Of a DNA stretch of 64,000 nucleotides, positions 17,543 through 27,008 are shown one piece after another. This DNA comes from Hellea sp. (GTDB lineage: Bacteria; Pseudomonadota; Alphaproteobacteria; Caulobacterales; Maricaulaceae). The translations under genes were made by a program, and so were the position numbers. Position 1 is the first letter of the stretch. Each line of letters begins with the position of its first letter. The notes under the pieces were generated by a model, which saw nothing but the letters and a program-made list of their open reading frames with translations, was not told where the DNA came from and did not search any database. The stretch spans positions 115,538-179,537 of the forward strand of contig JAHDEZ010000002.1 in the NCBI GenBank assembly GCA_020628425.1. Direction: 5' to 3'.

Positions 17543-18505
17543 CTATACAACTCCGGTTAAGAGATGATCGGCGGCCAGAGCGCCAAAGACACCAAACAGA
17601 TATAGGATGGAAAAAGCAAACAGATTACGTGCGGCTTTATCGCCCGATTTCACAGCGTATAGCGAGGCATCATTTGATAAATCCGCTTTCTCGCCAGCCT
17701 TTGAACGCCAGACCTTGAACGATAGAAACAAAAACCCAACATTCAAAATCAGTGCGACAATGCCGTAAATCCAACCAGCCTGCCCTATGAGGTACGGCCC
17801 TGCACAGGTAATAGCTACCAGAATAGCATAGGCGAAAATCTGAGCCCGCGTTGAGGCAGCACCTTCTACATTCGGCATCATTGGAATATCCGCTTTGTCA
17901 TAATCCCCGGTTTTATACAAAGCCAGCGCCCAGAAATGTGGCGGCGTCCAAAGGAAAATGATCAGAAACATTAAAATAGGCTCGAGCGAGAAACTCCCGG
18001 TTGTCGCCGCCCAACCAATCATAGGCGGGAATGCTCCGGCCGCACCGCCGATGACAATATTTTGCGGTGTGCTGCGCTTGAGCCAGCGTGTGTAGATGAC
18101 AGCGTAAAAGAAAACCGTGAACGCCAATAAACCTGCAGCCACCAGGTTAGACCCTAACCAAAGAGTCAGGACTGCAAAGAAACTCATGAACAAACCAAAA
18201 GTCTGAGCGGTACGGGCGCTGATAGCACCCCGGGGAACAGGTCGGTTGCGGGTGCGGGTCATCTTGGCATCGATATCGGCATCATAAGCCATGTTCAGCG
18301 CGCCAGATGCGCCTGCACCTACAGCAATACAAATGATGATAGCGACCATATTCGAAAGGCGCGGATTAACCGGCGCGCAAATATAGCCTACCCAAGCTGT
18401 AAAGATAACCAGAGACATCACTCTGGGTTTCATCAATTCCCAATAGTCAGCAGGTTCGGCTGTTCCGATTCCTGTTCCTGGTGTGATATTTTGAGACCCG
18501 CCCAT
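17543..18505 (-). CDS. ctaB: Protoheme IX farnesyltransferase (heme O synthase)
   Basis: UbiA-family prenyltransferase that converts heme b to heme o, the precursor of heme a. The 320 residues have about nine helices. The prenyl-diphosphate-binding motif [21 protein letters not shown] is near residue 68 and the second Asp-rich loop is [12 protein letters not shown]. It lies 10 bases after the CoxI-like gene, within the cox cluster. Confidence 0.96.
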   Translation of the reverse strand: MGGSQNITPGTGIGTAEPADYWELMKPRVMSLVIFTAWVGYICAPVNPRLSNMVAIIICIAVGAGASGALNMAYDADIDAKMTRTRNRPVPRGAISARTAQTFGLFMSFFAVLTLWLGSNLVAAGLLAFTVFFYAVIYTRWLKRSTPQNIVIGGAAGAFPPMIGWAATTGSFSLEPILMFLIIFLWTPPHFWALALYKTGDYDKADIPMMPNVEGAASTRAQIFAYAILVAITCAGPYLIGQAGWIYGIVALILNVGFLFLSFKVWRSKAGEKADLSNDASLYAVKSGDKAARNLFAFSILYLFGVFGALAADHLLTGVV

Positions 18506-18515
18506 GCCGCCGCCC

Positions 18516-18980
18516 TTAATCGACCGGGCGTTTTTTCACAAGCGCTTCGAGCAATACGGGTAAAAAAGCCGCAACGCCTATCCAGAAAAACCAGCCCCCA
18601 AGCAGGGACATATCATTGTATTTCTGGAGCTCTCCCGGATAATCGACGTAACATCTATTCATGGGTATTGTATGTTGCGGCACAACCACAAGGAATGTCC
18701 CAAGGGCAACTAGTCCCCATTGTATGAGTGCCAAAGGTAGACTTAGCTCAAATTTGGTCAGGCGCGGAAACAACCAGACAACGGTCAAAAATATAACGAT
18801 CGGCAGACCTGACCACATCGTTTGGATCCAAAAAACGTCAATCCAATAAATCTCATGCAGGAAAGTATCAAATACCGAGTCGATCAAGGAATTGTAGAAT
18901 ACCAATGCCATAATAAAGTGGGCTACCAGTAACCAGAACCACCAGAAGGTCGGGCGTTTCACATTCCACAAATCGCGCAT
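18516..18980 (-). CDS. Stand-alone CoxI C-terminal-like membrane protein without heme ligands
   Basis: A 154-residue protein with about four helices. From DTFLHEIY to the end KKRPV (about 119 residues) it lines up without gaps with CoxI encoded just upstream (from DTLLHDTY to KKRPA); in the final 53 positions 25 are identical, including PQH, YVDYP and KKRP. The CoxI heme-ligand pair of HFH becomes F and I here, so it cannot bind heme a/a3 as CoxI does. ATG 18980 follows GGGGGAAG; an in-frame TTG at 19007 lies inside the terminator hairpin. It looks like a degenerate paralogue, perhaps an assembly or accessory subunit. Confidence 0.75.
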   Translation of the reverse strand: MRDLWNVKRPTFWWFWLLVAHFIMALVFYNSLIDSVFDTFLHEIYWIDVFWIQTMWSGLPIVIFLTVVWLFPRLTKFELSLPLALIQWGLVALGTFLVVVPQHTIPMNRCYVDYPGELQKYNDMSLLGGWFFWIGVAAFLPVLLEALVKKRPVD

Positions 18981-18990
18981 GTCTTCCCCC

Positions 18991-19028
18991 AAAAGAAAAG
19001 GCCGCAATCGAAAACGATGCGGCCCTTT
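18991..19028 (-). terminator. Terminator/attenuator hairpin after ctaD
   Basis: On the minus strand a GC-rich hairpin, GGCCGC (19000-19005) pairing with GCGGCC (19019-19024) and extended through CG/AT pairs with a TTTT loop, is followed by a T-rich run (18999-18991). It ends just before the ribosome binding site of the CoxI-like gene, so it probably lets only part of the ctaC-ctaD transcript run into the assembly genes. Confidence 0.7.
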
Positions 19029-19047
19029 AAATACTTATAACACCAAT

Positions 19048-20664
19048 TTAGTGGTGGTCATCGTCAGAGATAACCGGCAGCTTGTTAAACTGGTGGAATG
19101 GTGGTGGCGAGCTGAGTGTCCACTCAAGTGTCGTTGCACCTTCACCCCACTGATTGTCCCCAGCCGGGCGTTTTTTCCAGAAAGCTTCCATCAGCATCAG
19201 GATAAAGAAAGCAACACCAAGACCCGTCGGAATAATACCCATGGAAGAAATCCAGTTCAGGTCGGCCATTTCAATAGGATAATCAACATAGCGGCGCTTC
19301 ATATCCATGAAGTGCTGCGGCATGAAGATCAGGTTCACCCCGATGAAGAACAGCCAGAAGTGAGCCGCTGCAAGATATTTGTTATACAGATAGCCACTCA
19401 TCTTGCCGAACCAGTAATAGAAGCCACAGAAGATGCCAAAGACGGCCCCCATAGACAGAACATAGTGGAAGTGAGCGACCACAAAGTAAGTATCATGCAA
19501 AAGTGTGTCGATAGACGCATTGGCCAGGACAACCCCGGTCACACCACCAATCACGAACAGAATAATAAAGGCCAATGCCCACTGCATAGGTATGGTATAA
19601 CGGATCGAACCGCCCCACATCGTCGCAAGCCATGAGAAGACCTTGACCCCTGTGGGCACCGCAATAACCAGTGTTGCCGCCACAAAGTAGGCCTTGAGGA
19701 ATGGATGCATGCCCACTGTGTACATGTGGTGCGCCCACACGACGAAGCCGATGACGCCGATGGCGACCATAGCATAAGCCATGCCCAAATATCCGAAGAT
19801 TGGTTTTTTGGAATTTGTCGCCACAACGTGAGAGACAATACCAAAGGCTGGCAGGATCATGATGTAAACTTCAGGGTGGCCGAAGAACCAAAACAAGTGC
19901 TGGAACATGACCGGGTCACCGCCAAGTACGGGGTTAAAGAAGCCCGTTCCACCTGGAATACGGTCAGTCAACAGCATGAACAAAGACGCTGCAAGGACCG
20001 GCAGGGCCAGTAGAAGCAAGAATGCTGTTACCAATACAGACCACGCAAATAATGGCATTTTGTGCATGGTCATGCCGGGTGCGCGCATGTTCAGAATAGT
20101 CGTAATGAAGTTAATGGCGCCGAAAATAGACGAGAAACCTGCCGCGAGTAGACCAATAATGATGAAATCAAAGGCCGGCCCGGGCGAACCTTCTGTTGAT
20201 AGAGGCGGATACATGACCCAGCCGCCACCGAAACCAAGGGCACCGCCCTCACCTCCAGGAACAAAGAATGATATCAAAATACACGCAAAAGCCGTCGGCA
20301 GCAGCCAGAATGACAGGTTATTCATCCGCGGGAAGGCCATATCCGGCGCGCCAATCATAATCGGCACAAACCAGTTACCAAAACCGCCGATCAAGGCCGG
20401 CATCACCACAAAGAAGATCATGATCAGACCATGCATTGTGGCAAAAACGTTAAATCCGCGCACGTCATTGTCAAAATATTGAATGCCTGGCTCAATCAGC
20501 TCTGCCCGCATCCAGAATGAGAGATAACCACCGATAATACCGGCAAAAATCGCAAATATCAGGTAAAGCGTCCCGATATCCTTGTGGTTTGTGGAATAGA
20601 ACCAGCGCTTGAAAAAGCCTGGCTTGTGATCATGTGCGTGATCGTCACCGTAAGTCGCAACCAT
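19048..20664 (-). CDS. ctaD: Cytochrome c oxidase subunit I
   Basis: Catalytic subunit of the aa3 oxidase, with heme a, heme a3 and CuB. The 538 residues have twelve helices. Key sites: [10 protein letters not shown] (heme a His), [14 protein letters not shown] (CuB His and the cross-linked Tyr), [10 protein letters not shown] (two CuB His), [11 protein letters not shown] (heme a3 and heme a His) and [15 protein letters not shown] near the C-terminus. The D- and K-channel region looks canonical. It follows ctaC by 9 bases; a hairpin terminator lies downstream. Confidence 0.98.
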   Translation of the reverse strand: MVATYGDDHAHDHKPGFFKRWFYSTNHKDIGTLYLIFAIFAGIIGGYLSFWMRAELIEPGIQYFDNDVRGFNVFATMHGLIMIFFVVMPALIGGFGNWFVPIMIGAPDMAFPRMNNLSFWLLPTAFACILISFFVPGGEGGALGFGGGWVMYPPLSTEGSPGPAFDFIIIGLLAAGFSSIFGAINFITTILNMRAPGMTMHKMPLFAWSVLVTAFLLLLALPVLAASLFMLLTDRIPGGTGFFNPVLGGDPVMFQHLFWFFGHPEVYIMILPAFGIVSHVVATNSKKPIFGYLGMAYAMVAIGVIGFVVWAHHMYTVGMHPFLKAYFVAATLVIAVPTGVKVFSWLATMWGGSIRYTIPMQWALAFIILFVIGGVTGVVLANASIDTLLHDTYFVVAHFHYVLSMGAVFGIFCGFYYWFGKMSGYLYNKYLAAAHFWLFFIGVNLIFMPQHFMDMKRRYVDYPIEMADLNWISSMGIIPTGLGVAFFILMLMEAFWKKRPAGDNQWGEGATTLEWTLSSPPPFHQFNKLPVISDDDHH

Positions 20665-20673
20665 GGTGAGCTC

Positions 20674-21519
20674 CTATTTCTCTAGCGCGGCAGTTTGAAT
20701 GCCGAGATCGTTAGTTTCAACCGGAAGTGACGCGAGGTCACCGCCGCTGGCGACGAATTTGTCAAAGTCTGACCGTGTCACCACGCGAATTTCAATGGGC
20801 ATAAAATAGTGATTAATGCCACAAAGCTCGGCGCACTGCCCGTAATAAGTGCCCTCAGCACCTGCATCGACCTTAGTCCAGGTGTGATTGATACGGTCCG
20901 GAATAGCATCGACCTTAAGCCAGAAGGGGTCCATTGAAAATGAGTGCAGGTTCCGGTCAGATGTGACTAGGAACTCAATCGCTGTATCAGAAGGTATTAC
21001 CAGCGGCGCCGTGGTCGCCAGAAGATACTCACGCCCCTGTGCGATTGCATCTTCTCGGGATAGGGGGGTCGAAATGATTTCTTCGACCTGGTCTTCCATT
21101 CCAACATACTCGTATTGCCAGTGCCAAGTGTAACCTTTCACTTTGACAGTCAACTCTGTCTCCGGGATAATGTCCTGATCAAACAGTGACTTAAATGACG
21201 GAGCCACCAACGCCAAAAGAATGAGAACCGGAACAACTGTCCAGATGATCTCAATCAAAGTGTTATGCGTTGTCTTGGACGGCACCGGGTTTTTGCTCTC
21301 CCGGAAACGGACCATGATGTACAACATCAGGCCGAAAACAAAGATGACAATACCGGAAATAATCCACATCAATACACCGAAAAACCATTCGCCGTAGCGG
21401 GCATTATCTGTGATACCGACATCCCATCCAAAATTGCCGGAACTGGTAGAGGCCGCTGCAGTCGCAGAGACCACGGCCAGTAGGGGCAATCCCAATAAAA
21501 GTGCTTTTAAAAGACGCAT
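20674..21519 (-). CDS. ctaC: Cytochrome c oxidase subunit II
   Basis: Electron-entry subunit with the binuclear CuA centre. The 281 residues comprise a signal peptide (to about residue 24), two membrane helices, and a periplasmic cupredoxin domain with YTWHWQYEY and the CuA motif GQCAELCGINHYFMP (Cys-x3-Cys-x3-His-x2-Met). There is no fused cytochrome c domain, so it is aa3- rather than caa3-type. It is first in the cox transcript; a perfect hairpin lies in its leader at 21543-21558. Confidence 0.97.
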   Translation of the reverse strand: MRLLKALLLGLPLLAVVSATAAASTSSGNFGWDVGITDNARYGEWFFGVLMWIISGIVIFVFGLMLYIMVRFRESKNPVPSKTTHNTLIEIIWTVVPVLILLALVAPSFKSLFDQDIIPETELTVKVKGYTWHWQYEYVGMEDQVEEIISTPLSREDAIAQGREYLLATTAPLVIPSDTAIEFLVTSDRNLHSFSMDPFWLKVDAIPDRINHTWTKVDAGAEGTYYGQCAELCGINHYFMPIEIRVVTRSDFDKFVASGGDLASLPVETNDLGIQTAALEK

Positions 21520-21542
21520 TTGAATCCCTCAATAGGTCAAAA

Positions 21543-21558
21543 GCGGACTCACGTCCGC
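21543..21558 (-). promoter_or_regulatory. Hairpin in the ctaC leader
   Basis: Perfect 6-base stem GCGGAC-TCAC-GTCCGC lies 24 bases upstream of the ctaC ATG. The same 179-base divergent region to tldD also holds inverted repeats GGTCA-N7-TGACC (21594-21610) and CTCAC-N6-GTGAG (21638-21653) that could be regulator sites. The function of each is unknown. Confidence 0.4.
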
Positions 21559-21698
21559 GTGTTTCGTTCGTGTATAGGCAAATTCGTGTCAAAGGTCAGG
21601 TGTTTTGACCGCGCGGATTGTCGCATTTACCAACCCACTCACACAGGCGTGAGCTGTAAAAACTTGACATATCCATCGTCTCGGTACAGCGAGGCCCG

Positions 21699-23114
21699 AT
21701 GACGGATTATGCTTTTGATGACAGTGACTTAACCGCCGAAATCGCATCCGGTATCGTTGATGATACTCTAAAGGGTGCGGATGATGGTGAGCTATTTATA
21801 GAGCGCGGCGAATCGGAAGCGCTATCCTTTGATGATGGTCGACTAAAGACTGCCACCTATGATGCGAGTCGCGGATTCGGCCTGCGCTGCGTGGCCGGTG
21901 AAACCAGCGGTTACGCTCAAAGCACTAATTTGGCACCTGATGCCCTACGACGAGCTTCCGATGCGGTTGTTCTGGCCAAAGCCGGATATAACGGCCACAA
22001 AGCCGTAGATCCGCAGCGAACTAACACTCTGCTATATCCGGATATAGATCCGGTGCAGTCACCAGACTTTGCCCAAAAAGTCCAACTATTACAGGAAATT
22101 GACGCATATTGCCGGGCGATTGACCCATCCGTGGTTCAGGTATCCGCAACGCTCTCCGGGTCTCGAAAAGCTATATCCGTTCTGAGGGCTGGCGGGGCAC
22201 GGTTTGATGATGTCCGTCCCCTTGTGCGTCTAAACATTAGTATCACGACGGAGAAAAACGGTCGCCGGGAAAACGGATATGCCGGGTCTGGTGGACGGGC
22301 CGCTTATGATGATTTTATAACGCCTGCAAGTTGGCAGGCCATGGCACAGGAAGCCTATCGGCAAGCAACGGTAAATTTGGACGCTATTGCAGCACCAGCC
22401 GGTCAGATGGATGTTGTACTGGGCCCCGGATGGCCTGGCGTGCTTTTGCACGAAGCTATCGGACATGGTCTGGAAGGTGACTTCATTCGCAAAGGCACAT
22501 CGGCTTTTTCCGGTCGTGTCGGTGAGCGCGTGGCCGCGTCCGGCGTAACAGTCGTTGATGACGGTACCCTGCCTGGCCTTCGAGGTTCACTGACACTGGA
22601 TGATGAAGGCACGCCAACCACGCGGACCGTTTTAATCGAAGATGGTATTCTGAAGGGGTTCATGCAGGACCGGATGAATGCCCGCTTGTTGGGCGTCGAA
22701 GCGACCGGCAATGGTCGCCGTCAGAGCTTTGCCTATGCGCCCATGCCCCGCATGACAAATACATTTATGCTGGGCGGCGACAAAGATCCCGGTGAAATTC
22801 TGGCCGACCTAAAGAACGGTATTTATGCCGTGAATTTCGGCGGCGGTCAGGTCGATATAACCTCTGGGAAATTTGTCTTTCAGTGCACAGAAGCCTATCA
22901 GGTCACAAACGGCCAGATCGGCGCGCCACTCAAAGGAGTCACAATCATTGGCGATGGCCCAACCGTGCTGACGCAAATCCGGCATGTGGGCAATGATATG
23001 GGACTCGATCCAGGCATTGGTGTTTGCGGCAAAGCTGGTCAAACAGTGCCCGTCGGCGTGGGACAACCAAGCGTCTATGTGGAAAACATGACCGTCGGCG
23101 GTAGCGCGGTTTAA
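21699..23114 (+). CDS. tldD: Metalloprotease TldD
   Basis: Zinc-dependent peptidase subunit that with TldE (PmbA) trims peptides in the cytosol, for example microcin or RiPP precursors. The 471 residues match the family. The active-site motif HEAIGHGLEGDFI is near residue 251, with GRVGERVA, GNGRRQSFAYAPMPRMTNT and the C-terminal Cys-containing GVCGKAGQ. The TldE partner is not in this window. A possible -35 TTGACA is at 21664-21669. Confidence 0.96.
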   Translation: MTDYAFDDSDLTAEIASGIVDDTLKGADDGELFIERGESEALSFDDGRLKTATYDASRGFGLRCVAGETSGYAQSTNLAPDALRRASDAVVLAKAGYNGHKAVDPQRTNTLLYPDIDPVQSPDFAQKVQLLQEIDAYCRAIDPSVVQVSATLSGSRKAISVLRAGGARFDDVRPLVRLNISITTEKNGRRENGYAGSGGRAAYDDFITPASWQAMAQEAYRQATVNLDAIAAPAGQMDVVLGPGWPGVLLHEAIGHGLEGDFIRKGTSAFSGRVGERVAASGVTVVDDGTLPGLRGSLTLDDEGTPTTRTVLIEDGILKGFMQDRMNARLLGVEATGNGRRQSFAYAPMPRMTNTFMLGGDKDPGEILADLKNGIYAVNFGGGQVDITSGKFVFQCTEAYQVTNGQIGAPLKGVTIIGDGPTVLTQIRHVGNDMGLDPGIGVCGKAGQTVPVGVGQPSVYVENMTVGGSAV

Positions 23115-23126
23115 GTCCCGTTCAAA

Positions 23127-23774
23127 TCAGACTTTTCTCAGAACTATTTCGAAACTGAAAGCCCCGCTCACCTCATTGCGCGTGGCAATAACGGATATCT
23201 GTTCAGGTTCTGACAAGGCTTTTAATATCAGATCGACGTCATTCAGCGGTTCGTTTTCAAAATACATCTGAGTTGTGATTTCATGGTAACCCCGCCTTGA
23301 AACCTTGAAATGAATATGAGGCGGTCTGTCCCAGCCGCTGGCAGCCGGATAGGCCCCGGGTTTGACAGTTTTAAAACGGTAACGCCCATTTGCATCTGTT
23401 TTTAAAATAGCCCAGCCCTGAAAATTTGGATCCAGCGGGGCCTGGTTACGGTCAGTTTCATGGGCATAGCGACCTGCTGCATTGGCTTGCCATATATCAA
23501 CGACAGCGTCGGCAATCGGACTCCCATCATCACCATAGACACCACCCTCCACTGTGACGATGTCTCCTAATGCAATATCCGGGCTGTTGCCAACCACAGT
23601 CAAGTCAGCATCCTTATCGGCCTGTTCAACAATCGGATAAAAAGGCCCGGACGTTTGACGGGGCGTTACTGTTTTGGGCGTTTCAGAGGCACAGGCTGTC
23701 GAAACGCTCAAGCTAACCCCGGACACCAATCCTGCTTGTAAAACTTTGCGGCGTGAAAGAAATTTTTCGGACAT
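23127..23774 (-). CDS. Intradiol ring-cleavage dioxygenase-like exported protein
   Basis: A 215-residue protein with a Tat-like signal (SRRKVLQAGLVSGVSLSVSTACA, which may instead be lipidated at Cys). The domain resembles the protocatechuate 3,4-dioxygenase beta fold. The four expected non-heme Fe(III) ligands are present: Tyr in AAGRYAHE, Tyr in KPGAYPA, and two His in RPPHIHFKV. Exported members act on unknown aromatic substrates; no catabolic genes are nearby. It converges on tldD. Confidence 0.85.
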   Translation of the reverse strand: MSEKFLSRRKVLQAGLVSGVSLSVSTACASETPKTVTPRQTSGPFYPIVEQADKDADLTVVGNSPDIALGDIVTVEGGVYGDDGSPIADAVVDIWQANAAGRYAHETDRNQAPLDPNFQGWAILKTDANGRYRFKTVKPGAYPAASGWDRPPHIHFKVSRRGYHEITTQMYFENEPLNDVDLILKALSEPEQISVIATRNEVSGAFSFEIVLRKV

Positions 23775-23969
23775 AAAACTGTTCTTTGGTTGCGATGGGT
23801 TTTGCCCATTAGGCCGCTAAAGTTAAACATTTCAAATTAAAACCCATTCATTGTCATGCAAAATCCCGGTTAAACTTTTGATAGCTGTAAAAAGTCGCCT
23901 CGCAGCCCTCGCTATTTAAAGACACGCCGCCTATATGAGTCGCGCAACACCAATTGGAGGGTCTCCTAC

Positions 23970-24656
23970 ATGTCAGGCATGAATTTACTCGAAGCAATCT
24001 TAGGCGCTCAAAGCGGCGCATCAGCTCAACAGGCAGGCGCGTCTTTGGGACTTAATCAGTCACAGACACAAAACGCAATTGCGGCTTTGCTGCCAGCTAT
24101 TTCGTCCGCGTTCAAACGTAATACCAATAATCCGGAAGGCTTTGCGCAGCTAATTCAAGCCCTGCAAGGCGGTAATCACGATGAATATCTAAGACAACCC
24201 GAGCGCATGGGGCGTCCGGAGAGCATCACTGACGGCAATGCTATTCTTGGCCATTTGTTCGGGTCCAAAGATGTCAGCCGGGCTGTTGCCGGTCATGCCG
24301 CGCAAAAAACGGGCATTGGTGCCGATATTCTCAAAAAGCTCCTGCCAATGGTTGCGACCATGGCTATGGGCAGCCTGTCACAACAAACCCGTCAGCCAAG
24401 CATGAAAGAGCAGCTGGCCAATCTGGCCATCCAGCAAATGATGGGCGGTGGCCAGCAAAGACAGCCCCAGAGACAAAGCGGCCTGGGCGGATTGCTCGGC
24501 GGTTTGTTCGGCGGCGGTCAGCAAAAACAACAGCGCCAAGTTCAACAACAGCACCAGCAAGGCCTTGGCCTACTCGGCGGCATGCTTGACGCCGACGGTG
24601 ACGGCAGCGTCATGGACGATGTCCTGAACATGGCCATGAAAGCCGCGACACGGTAA
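23970..24656 (+). CDS. DUF937 family protein
   Basis: A 228-residue protein of unknown function. An N-terminal DUF937-type helical domain (NLLEAILGAQSGASAQQAGASLGLNQSQTQNAIAALLPAI) has the usual repeat-like helices. A low-complexity Gln/Gly-rich linker (about 155-200) follows, then a short C-terminal LGLLGGMLDADGDGSVMDDVLNMA in which DADGDGSVMDD resembles an EF-hand-like Ca loop. It is monocistronic with its own terminator. Confidence 0.82.
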   Translation: MSGMNLLEAILGAQSGASAQQAGASLGLNQSQTQNAIAALLPAISSAFKRNTNNPEGFAQLIQALQGGNHDEYLRQPERMGRPESITDGNAILGHLFGSKDVSRAVAGHAAQKTGIGADILKKLLPMVATMAMGSLSQQTRQPSMKEQLANLAIQQMMGGGQQRQPQRQSGLGGLLGGLFGGGQQKQQRQVQQQHQQGLGLLGGMLDADGDGSVMDDVLNMAMKAATR

Positions 24657-24681
24657 ATTAACTCCCAATTATTGAATAAAG

Positions 24682-24711
24682 AAAAGGCCGGCATTGCCGG
24701 CCTTTTTTGTT
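24682..24711 (+). terminator. Rho-independent terminator after the DUF937 gene
   Basis: AAAAGGCCGGC-ATT-GCCGGCC hairpin followed by TTTTTT (24703-24708). It also has an A-run on the left side, so it can serve the convergent POT transporter gene. Confidence 0.88.
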
Positions 24712-24730
24712 AGAATGATTTTGGATGGAT

Positions 24731-26854
24731 TTAGTTGTTCCCAACCGCATCCATTTCGTGGTCATCTTCGATATCCGCTTCCGCCATCCACTTCTTCACC
24801 ACTGGTGAGAATAGCAGCATCAGGAAGCCAATAAAGATACCAATCCAACCCACGCCGGAGAAGACTTGAGCATAGTTTTCCTTCGCCGCAGCTTTATCGA
24901 TAATTTCACCGCCGACCGTTTCGGCGCCGGCCGCAGAAGCAATAAAGCCCGACATCAGATTACCCAAGCCTGAGTATACGAACCAAGCGCCCATAACGAG
25001 GCCAACCGCTTGAGCAGGGGCCAATTTTGTCATGGCCGACAATCCAACTGGTGATAACAGCAACTCGGCCATTGTATGTATCCAGTAGATTGCAAAGATG
25101 AAAAACACCGGCGTCAGTAATGCAGCGCCCGTTGAATTTATACCACCTACAAGGGCCAAATATCCAAGACCTGCACCCATAACGCCAAAAGCAAACTTGA
25201 CAGGCGTAGATGGCTCCCAACCGCGTTTAGCCAACCATATCCATAGCCACGCGACGAGCGGCGCAAATATGAAGATAAAGCCCGCATTCAAAGATTGGAA
25301 TACCGGCGTGGGAACATCCCAACCAAATATCTCTGTATCAACGAGACGACTTGTAAACAGTGTCAGAGACGAACCAGCCTGCTCGAATAGTGACCAGAAT
25401 GGTATTTGCGCCATTGCAAAGTAGGTCGCCGCCCAAAGACGGGAACGTTCGCTGCCCTGAAGCTTCGTGAAACTGTACCACATCAGATATAAGAACATCA
25501 GAACACCGGCTATCAATCCTAAGGAACCAACAGCGTCTGGATGCATCACCAAGACCATAGCAATAGCTACAACCATAAAGCCAGCAATATAGCAGGCCCA
25601 CTCTTTGTTGATCGGTCCGAATACCTTGTCTTTCAACGCGGCAGCATTCGGTGGTTCGGCCTTACCCTCAAGCCAATCCTGCAGGAATAAGAAAGTCAGC
25701 AAACCGGCAACCATGCCGATACCCGCAAGACCAAAGCCCCAGGCCCACCCCCAGTAAATCCCCAAGATACCGCAAGTCCAAGTCGATAGGAATGAACCGA
25801 GATTTATCCCCATGTAAAAAAGCGTAAAACCTGAGTCGCGCCGGACATCATGCTTTTCATATAAGTCGCCAACAATTGTTGAGATGTTTGGCTTCAAGAA
25901 ACCAACACCGGCGATAATCAAAGACAATGATAAAAACAGAATATAAACGTAGAGCTTTTGCTTTTCGTTTCGTGTCGTATAGGTTCCGTCAGAAATAGTT
26001 GTCAGGACTTTGACATTGCTTGGTCCATCCGCATTGGCATCAAGACGTATATCATCCGGCTTAATATCCGAGGCAGTTTCCAAAATCAGAAGATCGGTAT
26101 CGGTCTTCTCAATTATCTCGACTGGCTGCCCATTTGAAGTTCCGGTGTAATATTTCTCTTTTTCTTCCTCACCATCAACTGTGATAGTTCTTTCTTCTGA
26201 TTTCAGGTCTATTGTTTCATTGTTCCAAATTAGAGTCGTAGAAGGCTCCGGCCCTGCGCAACCTAATCCCACAAAGTGACAGGCATTTTGGAAAACAGAC
26301 CGTGTTGTTTTTTCAATCCTGTAATCCCCTGAAACATTGCCTTCGCCGTCATCAACCATCGGCTCGATAACCAATTCCGAACTACCAAGTCCTGATACAG
26401 TCGCATAATTATTACTATCGAAGATGACCCGGCGTTTTTCCCCCTCATAGTCCATATAAAGTCTTCTGAACCGGTCTCTTTCCTCGTCTTCGAGAACATA
26501 TTCGGCGCTATTAAACTCAATAAACTCTTTGGAACCACTGCCCTCAAAGGCCATTCCGAAGTGTCCCAGCACCAATAAGATAGCTCCAAAAGTAACAGCT
26601 TTTCTTTGCCCTAGGTATTTATCGGACAATACGCCGCCAACAACAGACATAACGTAAACCAGTGAAATATAAGCCCCATATATGACGCCAGCGCGTTCAT
26701 CAGAATACAGGAAGTGCTGAACTAGATATAAAGTCAGCAGCGCGCGCATCCCATAATATGAAAAGCGCTCCCACATTTCAGTAAAGAATAAGACGACCAA
26801 ACCTCTTGGATGGCCAAAGAGTGTTTTTTCGCCGGCTGGAATGTCATTTGCCAT
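24731..26854 (-). CDS. POT/PTR2-family peptide transporter with large soluble insertion
   Basis: Proton-coupled oligopeptide symporter in the inner membrane, 707 residues. The proton-coupling motif ExxERF is at residues 26-31 (EMWERF), and typical POT helices include FTLFYMGINLGSF. A hydrophilic block of about 195 residues (about 105-300), rich in acidic residues and beta-prone segments, interrupts the first helices after LGHFGMAF. By topology it would be outside or between helices III and IV. The start is ATG 26854, after AAGGGGA; an in-frame TTG at 26860 is less likely. Confidence 0.88.
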   Translation of the reverse strand: MANDIPAGEKTLFGHPRGLVVLFFTEMWERFSYYGMRALLTLYLVQHFLYSDERAGVIYGAYISLVYVMSVVGGVLSDKYLGQRKAVTFGAILLVLGHFGMAFEGSGSKEFIEFNSAEYVLEDEERDRFRRLYMDYEGEKRRVIFDSNNYATVSGLGSSELVIEPMVDDGEGNVSGDYRIEKTTRSVFQNACHFVGLGCAGPEPSTTLIWNNETIDLKSEERTITVDGEEEKEKYYTGTSNGQPVEIIEKTDTDLLILETASDIKPDDIRLDANADGPSNVKVLTTISDGTYTTRNEKQKLYVYILFLSLSLIIAGVGFLKPNISTIVGDLYEKHDVRRDSGFTLFYMGINLGSFLSTWTCGILGIYWGWAWGFGLAGIGMVAGLLTFLFLQDWLEGKAEPPNAAALKDKVFGPINKEWACYIAGFMVVAIAMVLVMHPDAVGSLGLIAGVLMFLYLMWYSFTKLQGSERSRLWAATYFAMAQIPFWSLFEQAGSSLTLFTSRLVDTEIFGWDVPTPVFQSLNAGFIFIFAPLVAWLWIWLAKRGWEPSTPVKFAFGVMGAGLGYLALVGGINSTGAALLTPVFFIFAIYWIHTMAELLLSPVGLSAMTKLAPAQAVGLVMGAWFVYSGLGNLMSGFIASAAGAETVGGEIIDKAAAKENYAQVFSGVGWIGIFIGFLMLLFSPVVKKWMAEADIEDDHEMDAVGNN

Positions 26855-26980
26855 GCACAATTCCCCTTGAATTTGTTAATTTGGCATGTCTTGCCCTGCC
26901 CGGCGTGGGGGTTCAAGTTTTTTTTAGGGAAATATAAAGGAAGAATTTGCCCCAATCTGTCAAAAATTTAACTTAATAAT

Positions 26981-26994
26981 ACGACAAATGTCGT
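26981..26994. promoter_or_regulatory. BlaI/MecI-type operator before the blaI-like gene
   Basis: Perfect palindrome ACGACA-AA-TGTCGT, 14 bases before the repressor start. BlaI, MecI and CopY bind TACA-N2-TGTA-centred palindromes; this one has the same ACA-N2-TGT core. It overlaps the likely promoter (AT-rich TTAATAAT just upstream), as expected for autoregulation. Confidence 0.65.
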
Positions 26995-27008
26995 TTACAG
27001 TGTGATTC

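Noticed and set aside
18979-20482. Long open frames on the plus strand opposite ctaD (about 190-220 codons)
   Set aside because: They are antisense to a clear CoxI gene, have no ribosome binding sites or family features, and arise from codon bias of the real gene.
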